Assembly (NCBI GenBank): GCA_938045435.1
Contig: CALIBA010000141.1
Coordinates: 1 to 28,452 of the forward strand
Source of the DNA: an uncultured Selenomonas sp.
GTDB lineage: Bacteria; Bacillota; Negativicutes; Selenomonadales; Selenomonadaceae
DNA length: 28,452 nucleotides
Direction: 5' to 3'
Shown: in pieces, positions 1 through 8,002 of the stretch
Layout: each line of letters begins with the position of its first letter
Numbering within the stretch: position 1 is the first letter of the stretch
Program-made: the position numbers and the translations under genes
The notes under the pieces: generated by a model
What the model was told of the DNA's origin: nothing
Seen by the model: only the letters and a program-made list of their open reading frames with translations
Database searches by the model: none

Positions 1-567
1 CGGGTGTATAACGGGCAGAAATTTGTTGTGACGCGCGTGGAAAAGGGAGTGGGGACATGGGAGGGGCTTGCGCGCGGCAGCTACATCGCACTGCGTCTGA
101 TCTTGCTGATTCTCCTAAGTACGCTGCTGACGCTTACGACAAGCCCACTGCACCTGACCGATGGGCTTGAGGCATTGTTGTCTCCTTTGCGACGATTGGG
201 GGTGCCGGTACATGAACTATCCATGATGATGACGATTGCTCTGCGGTTCGTGCCGACGCTGCTTGAGGAGATGGATCGCATCATGAAAGCGCAGAAGGCA
301 CGCGGGATGGATTTTGAGCAGGGCAGCATTGTTCGGCGCGTTCGCGCAATTGTTCCCGTACTCGTGCCGCTCTTTTTGTCGGCATTTCGTCGGGCAGATG
401 AGCTTGCACTTGCAATGGAGGCACGCTGCTATCGTGGGGGTGAGAGCCGTACGCAGATGAAGGAACTTCGTGTGGGGCGCGTGGACTATGCAGCGGCCGC
501 TATCTTTTTGCTCGGCGCAGCGGGCGTTTGTGCCGTGTCATTTGGGGGGCTGACAATTGCGCCCTGA
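1..567 (+). CDS. ecfT: EcfT, transmembrane subunit of an ECF vitamin/metal transporter (5' end cut off)
   Basis: This is the scaffold membrane subunit of an energy-coupling factor importer. It links a substrate-binding S component to the ATPases EcfA1 and EcfA2 in the cytoplasmic membrane. The frame is open to the left edge, so the true start lies outside the window; about 187 residues are visible. Hydrophobic helices come first. Then come the two coupling-helix signatures with Ala-Arg-Gly-type motifs (QKARGMDF, and EARCYRGG after the segment SAFRRADELALAM), which are known in this family to contact the ATPases. A last hydrophobic helix ends the protein. The gene is followed by truA, the order ecfA1-ecfA2-ecfT-truA common in Firmicutes, so ecfA genes are expected just upstream. 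The substrate cannot be told from EcfT. Confidence 0.9.
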   Translation, partial: RVYNGQKFVVTRVEKGVGTWEGLARGSYIALRLILLILLSTLLTLTTSPLHLTDGLEALLSPLRRLGVPVHELSMMMTIALRFVPTLLEEMDRIMKAQKARGMDFEQGSIVRRVRAIVPVLVPLFLSAFRRADELALAMEARCYRGGESRTQMKELRVGRVDYAAAAIFLLGAAGVCAVSFGGLTIAP

Positions 568-580
568 GAATAAAGAGATC

Positions 581-1363
581 ATGAAGGCGCGTACCCGCAA
601 TATCGCGCTTAAAGTTGCCTACGATGGGACACGCTATCATGGCTTTCAGCGGCAGTCGCCGCCGATTGCGGCCGTGCAGAATGTGCTGGAGGATGCGCTT
701 GCAAAGGTCTGCAAAGATACGGTGGAGCTTGCTGCTGCGGGGCGCACAGATGCGGGGGTGCATGCCTATGGACAGGTTGTGAATTTTTTTACCGATGGGC
801 GTATTCCTGTTGGGCGTCTGCCGCGTGCGGTGAATGGGCTGCTCCCGCCGGACATCGTTGTAGTGGAGGCATGGGAGGCGGCACGGGATTTCAGCGCCCG
901 TCACAGTGCGACGGGTAAGGCGTATCTTTACCGACTGGAGCAGTGCATGATACCAAATCCGTTCTCACGGAACTATGCGTGGCAGATTTTTCATCCGCTC
1001 GATGTAGGGGCTATGCGGGAGGCGCTTATGCTGCTCATTGGTACGCATGATTTCAGTTCGTTTCGCGCTGCGGGTGGTGTACCGATGTCGCCTGTGCGCA
1101 CACTTGATGAGGTGCAGCTTGCAGAGGAGGGGGCAGGGCGGTTTTCCTGCCGTATCCATGGGAACGGATTTCTCTATCATATGGTGCGCAACATCATCAG
1201 TACCGTTGTGAGTGTTGGGACAGGACGCATATCGGCAGAGCGTTTTGTTGAAATCTTTGCTGCACGAGACAGACGCCTCGCAAGTCCTACAGCGCCCGCG
1301 TGCGGACTTTATCTGCTCAGTGTGGACTATGATCGCTCTGCAGGGCATGATGTCTTTATGTAA
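581..1363 (+). CDS. truA: TruA, tRNA pseudouridine(38-40) synthase
   Basis: The enzyme isomerises uridines 38-40 in the anticodon arm of tRNAs to pseudouridine in the cytoplasm. The 260-residue product has the usual TruA length. The start is YDGTRYHGFQRQ-like, the catalytic Asp lies in GRTDAGVHA (Asp57), and the second-domain segment FLYHMVRNI is present. I chose ATG 581 because family members begin shortly before the AYDGT motif. A TTG at 557, overlapping the ecfT stop, is also in frame and would add eight residues. The ribosome site before 581 is weak (AAAGAG), which suggests translational coupling to ecfT. The next gene begins 32 bases downstream. Confidence 0.95.
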   Translation: MKARTRNIALKVAYDGTRYHGFQRQSPPIAAVQNVLEDALAKVCKDTVELAAAGRTDAGVHAYGQVVNFFTDGRIPVGRLPRAVNGLLPPDIVVVEAWEAARDFSARHSATGKAYLYRLEQCMIPNPFSRNYAWQIFHPLDVGAMREALMLLIGTHDFSSFRAAGGVPMSPVRTLDEVQLAEEGAGRFSCRIHGNGFLYHMVRNIISTVVSVGTGRISAERFVEIFAARDRRLASPTAPACGLYLLSVDYDRSAGHDVFM

Positions 1364-1395
1364 ATACATGGCTGTGCAGGAGGAAGGAGAACGAG

Positions 1396-2640
1396 ATGGA
1401 CGAAACGTCATTGCAGCATCTCGTGACAGAGGCTGTGCGGGAGGTTCGCGTTGGTATGAGCGAAGGCAATGTGAGCGGGGGGAAGGTTGTCACGCTCGTC
1501 GATGCGCTCCTTTGTGCAGCGATTCTCGATGAAGCGAGCGACATTCACCTCGAACCTATGCTGCAGGGCGGGCTTCGTATACGTATGCGCATGGATGGGA
1601 TGCTTCATGTATGCCCTGTACAGATCCCACCCCCACTAGCTCCTGTTGTGCTCTCCAGACTAAAGGTCATGGCGGGAATTGATATTGGAAAACGGAACCG
1701 CCCGCAGGACGGACAGCTCTGCCATATGTATCATGGGCGCAGGATCGATATGCGGGTAGCGGTGCTGCCTGTGGTGGATGGGGAGCGGATGGTGGTGCGC
1801 ATTCTTGATGCGCAGGAATGGTTCCTTGGCTGTCAGGAGCTGGGGTTTTCAGAGCGCAATCTCACGCTCTTTCGACAGCTCATCCATCGGCAGACGGGGC
1901 TGCTCCTTTTGTGCGGACCGATGAATTCGGGCAAGACGACAACACTGTACGCTGCGCTCTCAGAGCTGAATGACCCAAGCTGCAATATTATGACGCTCGA
2001 AGATCCCGTAGAACGCCGTATGGATGGGGTCAGCCAGATCCAGATCCATCCGGAGACAGGACTTACCTTTGTCACTGGGTTGCGTGCGGCGCTGCGGCAG
2101 GATGCGCAGAAAATTCTGCTTGGGGAGATTCGCGATCATGAGACAGCAGAGATGGCAGTGCGTATTGCCCTCACGGGACATGCTCTCTTTTCGACGCTGC
2201 ACACGGAGGATACGGTGTCAGCGGTCTTTCGCATGATAGAGATGGGAGTGCCGCCTTATCTTTTGGCGGCGACGATTTCCGGGGTGATTGCACAGCGCCT
2301 CGTACGGCGGGTCTGCCCGTACTGCAGCGAGACATATACCGCTGCGGAGGATGTTCCGGAGATCGCGCAGGGAACGCCCTATGAACGTGGTACGATGCTT
2401 GTACGGGGGCGCGGCTGTGAGCGCTGTCATGGGAGCGGCTACCGCGGCCGTATGGCGATTCATGAGGTGCTCCCCATGACGCCGCGCCTCCGTGCGATGG
2501 TATTGCAGGCGCATGATAAAGAGACACTGCGCGCGGCAGCTGAGGCTGATGGCATGGAGACGCTGTGGCAGGACGGCGTTGCAAAGGCAGTTGCGGGAGA
2601 AACGACACTGGAGGAAGTGGGGCGCGTGCTCTATGGATGA
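1396..2640 (+). CDS. pilB: GspE/PilB-family assembly ATPase, short form
   Basis: This is a hexameric AAA-like motor of the type II secretion/type IV pilus assembly family. Such enzymes hydrolyse ATP on the cytoplasmic face to push pilin subunits into the pilus. The Walker A is GPMNSGKTTT (residues 174-183), followed by an Asp box near TLEDPVE and a Walker B with GEIRD. A His box has STLHTED, and a four-Cys zinc motif has CPYC at 307-310 and CERC at 341-344. At 414 residues it is shorter than typical PilB (about 560), because it lacks the N-terminal MshEN/T2SSE_N domain. The usual RQDPD before Walker B reads RQDAQ. A strong site (AGGAGGAAGGAG) precedes the ATG. The gene overlaps pilT by 8 bases. 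It could serve a pilus, a competence pseudopilus or a secretion system. Confidence 0.88.
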   Translation: MDETSLQHLVTEAVREVRVGMSEGNVSGGKVVTLVDALLCAAILDEASDIHLEPMLQGGLRIRMRMDGMLHVCPVQIPPPLAPVVLSRLKVMAGIDIGKRNRPQDGQLCHMYHGRRIDMRVAVLPVVDGERMVVRILDAQEWFLGCQELGFSERNLTLFRQLIHRQTGLLLLCGPMNSGKTTTLYAALSELNDPSCNIMTLEDPVERRMDGVSQIQIHPETGLTFVTGLRAALRQDAQKILLGEIRDHETAEMAVRIALTGHALFSTLHTEDTVSAVFRMIEMGVPPYLLAATISGVIAQRLVRRVCPYCSETYTAAEDVPEIAQGTPYERGTMLVRGRGCERCHGSGYRGRMAIHEVLPMTPRLRAMVLQAHDKETLRAAAEADGMETLWQDGVAKAVAGETTLEEVGRVLYG

Positions 2641-3631
2641 GAAGCAGTGGCAGGAGATTCTTCACCGAGGCATTGCGTGTGCGGCATCGGATATTCATGT
2701 GACGGCGCATCAACGGGTACAGATGCGCTGTGATGGGCTGCTTGCAGCAGCACATGAGGCACTGCCGACGGAGGCGTTTGTGCATATGCTGTGCGAGGCG
2801 ATGTTGTCTCCTGCACAGAAAGCACAGCTGATACATCAAGGGACGGTGGACTTTTCATGGAACTATGAGAATCGACGGTTTCGCGGCAATGCCTATCTGG
2901 TGCAGGGGATGCCGGCATTTTGTCTGCGTATGCTCCCGCCGCGTATTCCATCCCTCGATGAACTTGGTATGCCGGCAGCGCTGTCTGCGCTTATGGAGGT
3001 GCGGGACGGACTGGTGCTCATCACAGGGGCGACCGGTTCTGGTAAGACGACGACGCTTGCTGCCGTGCTCGATGCGATCAACCATACACGTGCACTGCAT
3101 ATCATCACGCTTGAGGATCCTGTTGAATATGTGTTTTCACCGGATCATGCGTTCATCAGTCAGCGGGAGGTTGGCCTGGATTTCCATACGTTTCCGGCGG
3201 CTGTGCGCAGTGCCATGCGCGAGGATCCCGACATCATCCTCATCGGTGAGATTCGAGATCGTGCGACTATGGAGGCGGCTTTGTATGCGGCGATGACAGG
3301 GGTGCTTGTCTTTGGAACACTGCATACACGCTGTGCGGCGCAGACTACAATGCGCATTGAGGGGATGTTCGATGCACGGGAGCGGGACAGTGTGCGGGCA
3401 CAGTTTGCCGATGTCATGCAGGGGATCTTTGCACAGCGTCTTTTAAGATGCAAGGACGGTGGACGTATCGCTGCCGTTGAGGTACTGTGTGCGACTACAG
3501 CCGTACGTAATATGATTCGACAGGGACGGTATGAGCAGCTGTCTTCGGTGATGATGAGCGGCGCGATGCAGGGGATGCAGACAGCAGAGATGGCAGAGGC
3601 GGTATTGCGGGCAAAGGGATGCATCGCATGA
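2633..3631 (+). CDS. pilT: PilT-family retraction ATPase
   Basis: PilT motors disassemble type IV pili, giving twitching motility and DNA uptake. The 332-residue product has a Walker A (GATGSGKTTT, 132-141), an Asp box in LEDPVEY, a Walker B (DIILIGEIRD, 200-209) and the His box FGTLHT. The PilT-specific C-terminal motif AVRNMIRQG (290-298) corresponds to AIRNLIRE, which is needed for retraction. It separates this protein from PilB-type motors, and there is no zinc motif. The ATG at 2633 lies inside the end of the pilB-like gene, 8-base overlap, with GAGGAAG just upstream. A longer in-frame reading exists but its extra N-terminus is an out-of-frame shadow of pilB. The last bases overlap the pilC start. 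Confidence 0.9.
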   Translation: MDEKQWQEILHRGIACAASDIHVTAHQRVQMRCDGLLAAAHEALPTEAFVHMLCEAMLSPAQKAQLIHQGTVDFSWNYENRRFRGNAYLVQGMPAFCLRMLPPRIPSLDELGMPAALSALMEVRDGLVLITGATGSGKTTTLAAVLDAINHTRALHIITLEDPVEYVFSPDHAFISQREVGLDFHTFPAAVRSAMREDPDIILIGEIRDRATMEAALYAAMTGVLVFGTLHTRCAAQTTMRIEGMFDARERDSVRAQFADVMQGIFAQRLLRCKDGGRIAAVEVLCATTAVRNMIRQGRYEQLSSVMMSGAMQGMQTAEMAEAVLRAKGCIA

Positions 3632-4830
3632 AGAGGTTTTCTTATCGTGCACGCATGGCAGATGGCAGCCTTGTTCGGGGCAGTATTGATGCAGAGCATG
3701 CAGCGCTTGCAGCACGGGAACTTATGGTGCAGGGGAAAACGGTCGTTGCCCTGTATGAAAAACGGATGGGAATATCCCTGCGGGATCTCTTTTTGCGTAA
3801 AGAGGTGACAGATGTGGAGTGCATTGCACTCTTTCAAGAAATGGCTGTGCTGCTTGGTGCGGGGCTTCCTGTCCATGAGGCACTTGCCCGTCTTTCAAGC
3901 GGGGAGGAGACAGCGAGGGGGCATCTCGTCAAGAGCCTGCATCGAGCTGTTGTGCAAGGTTCCGCGCTTTCCGATGCGATGAAGGGGCATCGCGTTTTTG
4001 CGCCCAGTATCATTGGTATGGTACGTGCAGGTGAGGAGAGCGGTGCGCTCGATGTGGTTCTTGGTCAAGCTGCGGTATTTCTGGAAGAAGGGCATCGGGT
4101 GCGCGAGGATATTAAAAGCGCACTTTCCTATCCGGTTTTTCTGCTCGGAGCTACTGTTTTTGCAATTTCTTTAATGACCGTGTTTGTTCTTCCGATCTTT
4201 GCATCGCTTTTGCATGATCTTGGGGCAGAGCTTTCACTACCTACGCAGGTGCTGCTCAGCGGTGCAGAGATGATTTCATCACATCCCTATGTGTTGACAG
4301 CTATTCTTGTAGGGCTTTGCACAGTAGGCATGACATTCCTGCGTGTGCCGTATCTGCGTCTGTATTTTGACCGGCTGCTCCTTGGCGTTCCTGTTTTTGG
4401 TCGGTTTATCCTCTACACGCAATGGCGCATGATTCTGCGCATGCTTGATATTTTGCTGCGCAGCGGAATACGTTTGGATCTTGCGGTAGGGAGTGCCGCA
4501 CATGTGACGGGAAATCGTTTTCTTGCTGCTGAACTGCAGCGGGCAGAGCGCAGTCTCACAGAGGGGCGTACACTTGCCTATGCGCTTTCTAAGATAAACT
4601 GTCTGCCAAGACTGATTCAAGAGATGCTTGCCGCAGGCGAAGAGGCCGGGGAGCTGGAGCGTTTGCTTTCGCAGGGAGCGGATTACTGTGAGAGAACAGC
4701 GCGGCAGCTTGGTGTGCGGATAGAGGCGGCTGCTGAACCAGTGATGATTGTATTGATTGGAGCGGTGATTTTTTTCTTTGTACTCTCGCTTATGATGCCG
4801 ATTTTTACTGCAATGGATGCGCTCATGTGA
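3628..4830 (+). CDS. pilC: PilC/GspF-family inner-membrane platform protein
   Basis: This polytopic inner-membrane protein couples the pilus ATPases to pilin assembly. The 400-residue product holds two GspF domains (roughly residues 55-180 and 260-385). Each is followed by a long hydrophobic helix, with the usual family ending near LMMPIFTAMDAL. The start at 3628 is chosen because it forms an ATGA overlap with the pilT stop and has AAAGGG nine bases upstream. An in-frame ATG at 3619 would have no spacing to a ribosome site. The run pilB-pilT-pilC is typical, but here no prepilin, prepilin peptidase or pilMNO gene follows. The genes downstream are unrelated, so the pilins must be elsewhere in the genome. 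Confidence 0.9.
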   Translation: MKRFSYRARMADGSLVRGSIDAEHAALAARELMVQGKTVVALYEKRMGISLRDLFLRKEVTDVECIALFQEMAVLLGAGLPVHEALARLSSGEETARGHLVKSLHRAVVQGSALSDAMKGHRVFAPSIIGMVRAGEESGALDVVLGQAAVFLEEGHRVREDIKSALSYPVFLLGATVFAISLMTVFVLPIFASLLHDLGAELSLPTQVLLSGAEMISSHPYVLTAILVGLCTVGMTFLRVPYLRLYFDRLLLGVPVFGRFILYTQWRMILRMLDILLRSGIRLDLAVGSAAHVTGNRFLAAELQRAERSLTEGRTLAYALSKINCLPRLIQEMLAAGEEAGELERLLSQGADYCERTARQLGVRIEAAAEPVMIVLIGAVIFFFVLSLMMPIFTAMDALM

Positions 4831-4910
4831 GCCTCGCTATTGTCTTTGTACGATTCGATGCAGAGTAGGTGCACGATGACCATGCTTTTTGCAGCATTTA
4901 ACAAAGAGCC

Positions 4911-4932
4911 GGTTTTTTGACATCAAAAAACC
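4911..4932. repeat. 10-base perfect hairpin (GGTTTTTTGA / TCAAAAAACC)
   Basis: The two arms are 4911-4920 and 4923-4932, separated by only two bases. The T/A tract lies in the stem, not after it. Together with the adjacent GC-rich hairpin it may act in ending transcription coming from pilC or from the minus strand. Confidence 0.5.
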
Positions 4933-5325
4933 AGCAGCCGCTCTCTTTCGAGCAAGCTGCCGGTCATACCATTAATGTCATAAACGACGAACACATCCGT
5001 ATTCAGTTGTGTTGTTTTGCCGCTTCCCTGCTGCGTGCACGGAAAGCGCTTGCAGTTTATTGTACGTTCAGCTGAAACCGTTGGGGAGATCTCTGCATAT
5101 CATCCAACTTGCGCGCATGGTTTTCTACATCGAATCGTACACGTACAGGAACTTTTTGCCCTCCACCCAATTAAGGGGGACAGCGGCACTGTGACTGGTT
5201 CTGTCGAGGCAATGCCAAGGTGCGACCTGGAAAATCCACAGGTTCTTATGTTCTTCAAAGAAGCATCTGTCCAGAAATACAACCACCATGCAGAAGATCT
5301 TGTGTCAATAGACATTCTCCTCTCT
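4923..5325 (-). pseudogene. Possible decayed gene or uncharacterised RNA on the minus strand
   Basis: No single frame is open, yet successive minus-strand frames read like one broken protein. Positions 5289-5125 give a 54-residue frame containing PWHCLDRTSHSAAVPLNWVE and ending in FLYVYDSM. Positions 5128-5057 read VENHARKLDDMQ onward, and after a stop TASAFRARSREAAKQHN. Near 5000-4923 comes VFVVYDINGMTGSLLERER. A good ribosome site (AGAGAGGAG) lies at about 5316-5325, next to ATG 5315 and TTG 5307. Together with a promoter and a terminator this suggests a former gene with several frameshifts. A structured RNA is the alternative: length and boundaries would fit, but I could not match RNase P RNA, tmRNA, 6S or SRP RNA landmarks. 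I do not recognise the family. Confidence 0.3.
4924..4960 (-). terminator. Minus-strand intrinsic terminator
   Basis: Read on the minus strand, GCAGC pairs with GCTGC and GCTC with GAGC around a six-base loop. GGTTTTTTG follows directly. The plus-strand reading has no U tract. This would end a minus-strand transcript from the promoter at 5367-5395. Confidence 0.55.
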
Positions 5326-5366
5326 TTGATTACCGAATCTAGGAGATATATCTCTTTTCTGTATAT

Positions 5367-5395
5367 ATCATATCATAAATAGAAGTATTTCGCAA
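5367..5395 (-). promoter_or_regulatory. Minus-strand sigma-70-type promoter
   Basis: On the minus strand TTGCGA (5395-5390) is followed after 17 bases by TATGAT (5372-5367). Predicted start is near 5360, about 40 bases upstream of the ribosome site at 5316-5325. Confidence 0.45.
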
Positions 5396-5447
5396 TAGTT
5401 TTTTTGATGGATTGCGGGAATAAGTTTATAAAAAAGAAGGAGAACGT

Positions 5448-6101
5448 ATGCTGCTAGAAGTATTGGTAGATTTTCTGTTCCCGCCGCACTGTCCCAACTG
5501 CAAAGACTACGTAGAGCGGCGCGGTGCGTGGTGTACGGACTGCGCACAGAGGCTCTGCGGACTGCACCGGATTGTGCAGCTGAGGGACATGACTGCGTGC
5601 AGTGCAGGGGTTTGGGCATTTGGATATTATCGGGAAGGCGTGCGTGACCTTGTGCGCGCACTCAAATATCAGGGAAAAAAGGAGGTTCTGCCATATCTTC
5701 ATGCGATGCTTGCCGCAGGAGATGAGGTGTTTGAACAGCTGCCAAAACCTCTGATTGCTGTACCTGTTCCGCTCGCGCGTGAGCGTGAGCGGCTGCGCGG
5801 GTTTAATCAAGTGGCAGAGATCTTTGGCCCATGGCTTGCACAGCACAACGTTCCTCTTGTTCCGCTGCTCTGCCGAACACGTGAGACGGCGCCGCTCTAT
5901 GAGCGGACACGTACAGAGCGGAGAAAGGAACTGCGCGGTGCATTTTCCCTCTGTACCGAGGCGGATATTGTAGGACGCGATATTCTGCTTGTGGATGATA
6001 TTATGACGACGGGAACGACGCTTGAGGAATGTGCGCGCATGCTTCGGCGTGCGGGGGCAGAGCGTGTTTATGCGTTTGTCTTGGCGAGTGAGCATGTGTG
6101 A
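5448..6101 (+). CDS. comF: ComF-family phosphoribosyltransferase-like competence protein
   Basis: ComF proteins are cytoplasmic and are needed for single-stranded DNA uptake during natural transformation; their exact reaction is not settled. The 217-residue product has an N-terminal zinc-type four-Cys motif (Cys15, Cys18, Cys29, Cys32). A phosphoribosyltransferase domain follows, with the PRPP loop DILLVDDIMTTGTT near residues 177-190. VPVPLARERERLRGFNQ is the typical ComF middle motif. A strong ribosome site (GAAGGAG) precedes the ATG. It stands alone, between the silent region behind pilC and the ilvB promoter. Its closeness to pilus motor genes fits a DNA-uptake role, though it is not in one operon with them. 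Confidence 0.9.
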   Translation: MLLEVLVDFLFPPHCPNCKDYVERRGAWCTDCAQRLCGLHRIVQLRDMTACSAGVWAFGYYREGVRDLVRALKYQGKKEVLPYLHAMLAAGDEVFEQLPKPLIAVPVPLARERERLRGFNQVAEIFGPWLAQHNVPLVPLLCRTRETAPLYERTRTERRKELRGAFSLCTEADIVGRDILLVDDIMTTGTTLEECARMLRRAGAERVYAFVLASEHV

Positions 6102-6228
6102 CTTTATGGATCATCGGAACATCCCCACAGCGCTATGGTAAGTGTTATGGATCGATTGATCTGTGCGTGTGCCGTGCGAATATACCGCTTTTCTTACTTG
6201 CTTCACGCAGGTTTGCGCAGGCACTGCC

Positions 6229-6257
6229 TTGTCAAAAGAGATGCAACAACATATAAT
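6229..6257 (+). promoter_or_regulatory. Promoter of ilvBN
   Basis: TTGTCA (6229-6234), 17 bases, then a perfect TATAAT (6252-6257). Predicted transcript start near 6264 leaves a leader of only about 50 bases before ilvB. There is no room for a T-box or leader-peptide attenuator, which often control branched-chain amino acid genes in Firmicutes. Confidence 0.7.
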
Positions 6258-6312
6258 GAACATACTGTGTTTTGAAAGAAAGATACTATATATTTTGTAG
6301 GAGGGTTTTTCA

Positions 6313-8001
6313 TTGCTGATGAATGGTGCACGTGCTCTTTTAGAGAGCCTAAAGGAGGAAGGGGTTGCGGTCGTATTCGGTTATCCAGGCGGGGCCGTAC
6401 TCACTCTATATGATGAAGTGTATCAAATGGGATTTCCGCATATCCTAACGAGGCATGAACAGGGCGCTGTCCACGCAGCAGATGGATATGCGCGCGCTTC
6501 TGGAAAGGTTGGCGTTGTTTTTGCGACCTCTGGCCCCGGTGGGACAAATCTGGTGACGGGCATCGCAACGGCGCATATGGATTCTGTTCCACTTGTCTGT
6601 ATTACGGGACAGGTGGCCAACCCCTATATTGGCAAGGACTCTTTTCAAGAGGCAGACATCGTCGGTATTACGACACCGATCACGAAGCACAACTATCTCG
6701 TGAAAGATGTGAAAGACTTGCCGCGCGTTGTGAAGGAAGCGTTTTTTATCGCGCAGACGGGGCGGCCGGGCGTGGTTGTGATTGATGTAGCCAAGGATGT
6801 TTTTGATGCACAGGTGGACTATGGCTGTCCAGAGCGTGTACAGCTGCGCGGCTATACCGGTGATGTGCCGTTTGAGGTCGCCTCTGTATGGGAGGCGGTC
6901 GAGGCACTGCTTTCTGCGCAGCAGCCGCTTCTTTTTGTCGGCGGCGGTGTCATACTCTCTGATACGGCGGCGTATGTCCGTGAGATCATTCGCTTAACAG
7001 GAATGCCCTCGACGGCAACACTCATGGGGCTGGGTGCTGTTGCGGCGAAAACAGAGGGCTTCACGGGACTTGCGGGAATGCATGGCGCCTATGCGTCAAA
7101 TATGGCAATCCAAGAGTGCGACCTCCTGCTTGCCCTTGGCACGCGGTTCAGTGACCGTGTCACAGGAAAGGCAGCGGAGTTTGCACCAAAGGCACGCATT
7201 ATCCACTTTGACATCGATCCCGCAGAATTCAATAAAAATGTACGTGCCGACCTTTCTGTGATAGGGGATCTGCGCCACACGCTGCCCGCATTCATTGATG
7301 TGCTAAGCAACTGCAGTGAGGATTTGCGCGCACGTTTTAGACCGTGGCGCGGTGAGGTGCTTTCGATGGAACGCGCACACCCGCTTACATGGAAGGAGTC
7401 GACAGAGATTCGCCCCGAGGCACTCATCAGCAAGGTCCGAGAACTTATGAATGACGACACGATCTGTGTCACCGATGTTGGACAGCATCAGATGTGGGCG
7501 GCACAGTTCTTCTCCTGTACGGCTCCGCGCAGCTTTTTGACCTCGGGGGGGCTTGGTACGATGGGATACGGCCTGCCTGCAGCGATTGGCGCAAAGATTG
7601 CCTGTCCGGACAAGGAAGTCGTTCTTATCACAGGTGACGGCAGCATCATGATGAACTGTCAGGAGCTTTCGACCATGGCAGATAACGATATTGATGTGAA
7701 GATCGTCATTGTGCACAACTCTATCCTTGGCATGGTGGGACAGTGGCAGCGGCTCTTTTACAGTCACCGCTATTCAGCTTCGGAGCTAAAGGGGAAAACG
7801 GACTATGTAAAGCTTGCAGAGGCAATGGGGGTAAAGGGCTGCCGCATAGAGACGATAGAAGAACTGGCAGAAGTCCTGCCGCGCGTACTTGCCGAAAAGG
7901 GGGCCTGTCTTGTTGATGTGATTGTGCCTGAGGAGGCCGATGTTGTTCCGATGGTGCCGGGTGGCAAGAGGCTCGATCAGATGGTGCTGGGAGGAAGATG
8001 A
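6313..8001 (+). CDS. ilvB: Acetolactate synthase, catalytic large subunit
   Basis: This thiamine-diphosphate and FAD enzyme condenses two pyruvates to acetolactate (or pyruvate with 2-oxobutyrate). That is the first common step of valine, leucine and isoleucine synthesis. The 562-residue product is of family length. The catalytic Glu is Glu49 in RHEQGAVHAADGYA, and the ThDP motif GDGSIMMN starts at Gly441. The start is taken as TTG 6313 because AGGAGGG ends seven bases before it. The in-frame ATG at 6319 would be 13 bases from that site. The small subunit gene follows after one base. The biosynthetic rather than catabolic form is indicated by the paired regulatory subunit. Confidence 0.95.
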   Translation: MLMNGARALLESLKEEGVAVVFGYPGGAVLTLYDEVYQMGFPHILTRHEQGAVHAADGYARASGKVGVVFATSGPGGTNLVTGIATAHMDSVPLVCITGQVANPYIGKDSFQEADIVGITTPITKHNYLVKDVKDLPRVVKEAFFIAQTGRPGVVVIDVAKDVFDAQVDYGCPERVQLRGYTGDVPFEVASVWEAVEALLSAQQPLLFVGGGVILSDTAAYVREIIRLTGMPSTATLMGLGAVAAKTEGFTGLAGMHGAYASNMAIQECDLLLALGTRFSDRVTGKAAEFAPKARIIHFDIDPAEFNKNVRADLSVIGDLRHTLPAFIDVLSNCSEDLRARFRPWRGEVLSMERAHPLTWKESTEIRPEALISKVRELMNDDTICVTDVGQHQMWAAQFFSCTAPRSFLTSGGLGTMGYGLPAAIGAKIACPDKEVVLITGDGSIMMNCQELSTMADNDIDVKIVIVHNSILGMVGQWQRLFYSHRYSASELKGKTDYVKLAEAMGVKGCRIETIEELAEVLPRVLAEKGACLVDVIVPEEADVVPMVPGGKRLDQMVLGGR

Positions 8002-8002
8002 G

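Larger units (their letters stand above)
4847..5141. repeat. 14-base inverted repeat pair (TGTACGATTCGATG)
   Basis: The 14 bases at 4847-4860 recur in inverted orientation at 5128-5141, 267 bases away. The first copy lies just behind the pilC stop; the second lies within the protein-like fragment of the minus strand. No duplication of flanking bases and no transposase is seen. The pair could be a remnant of rearrangement or chance. Confidence 0.4.
4831..5447. other. Intergenic region between pilC and comF, no intact gene
   Basis: About 600 bases hold no convincing full gene on either strand. The minus strand carries a promoter-like pair (5367-5395), a ribosome site near 5320, protein-like fragments in several frames, and a terminator-like hairpin (4924-4960). 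A perfect 12-base palindrome (GAGATATATCTC) lies at 5343-5354. A TTGATG-N17-TATAAA match at 5404-5432 points toward comF, but its start point would fall inside the comF ribosome site, so I do not call it. Confidence 0.6.

Noticed and set aside
5009..5382. Two overlapping plus-strand frames of 61 and 121 codons
   Set aside because: Neither has a ribosome site or protein-like composition; the minus-strand reading and signals are stronger.
5404..5432. TTGATG-N17-TATAAA as comF promoter
   Set aside because: The predicted start point near 5439 would cut into the comF ribosome site, so it could not give a translatable message.
4831..5447. RNase P RNA, tmRNA, 6S or SRP RNA in the silent region
   Set aside because: The size would fit but none of the conserved core segments or a tRNA-like end could be found on either strand.
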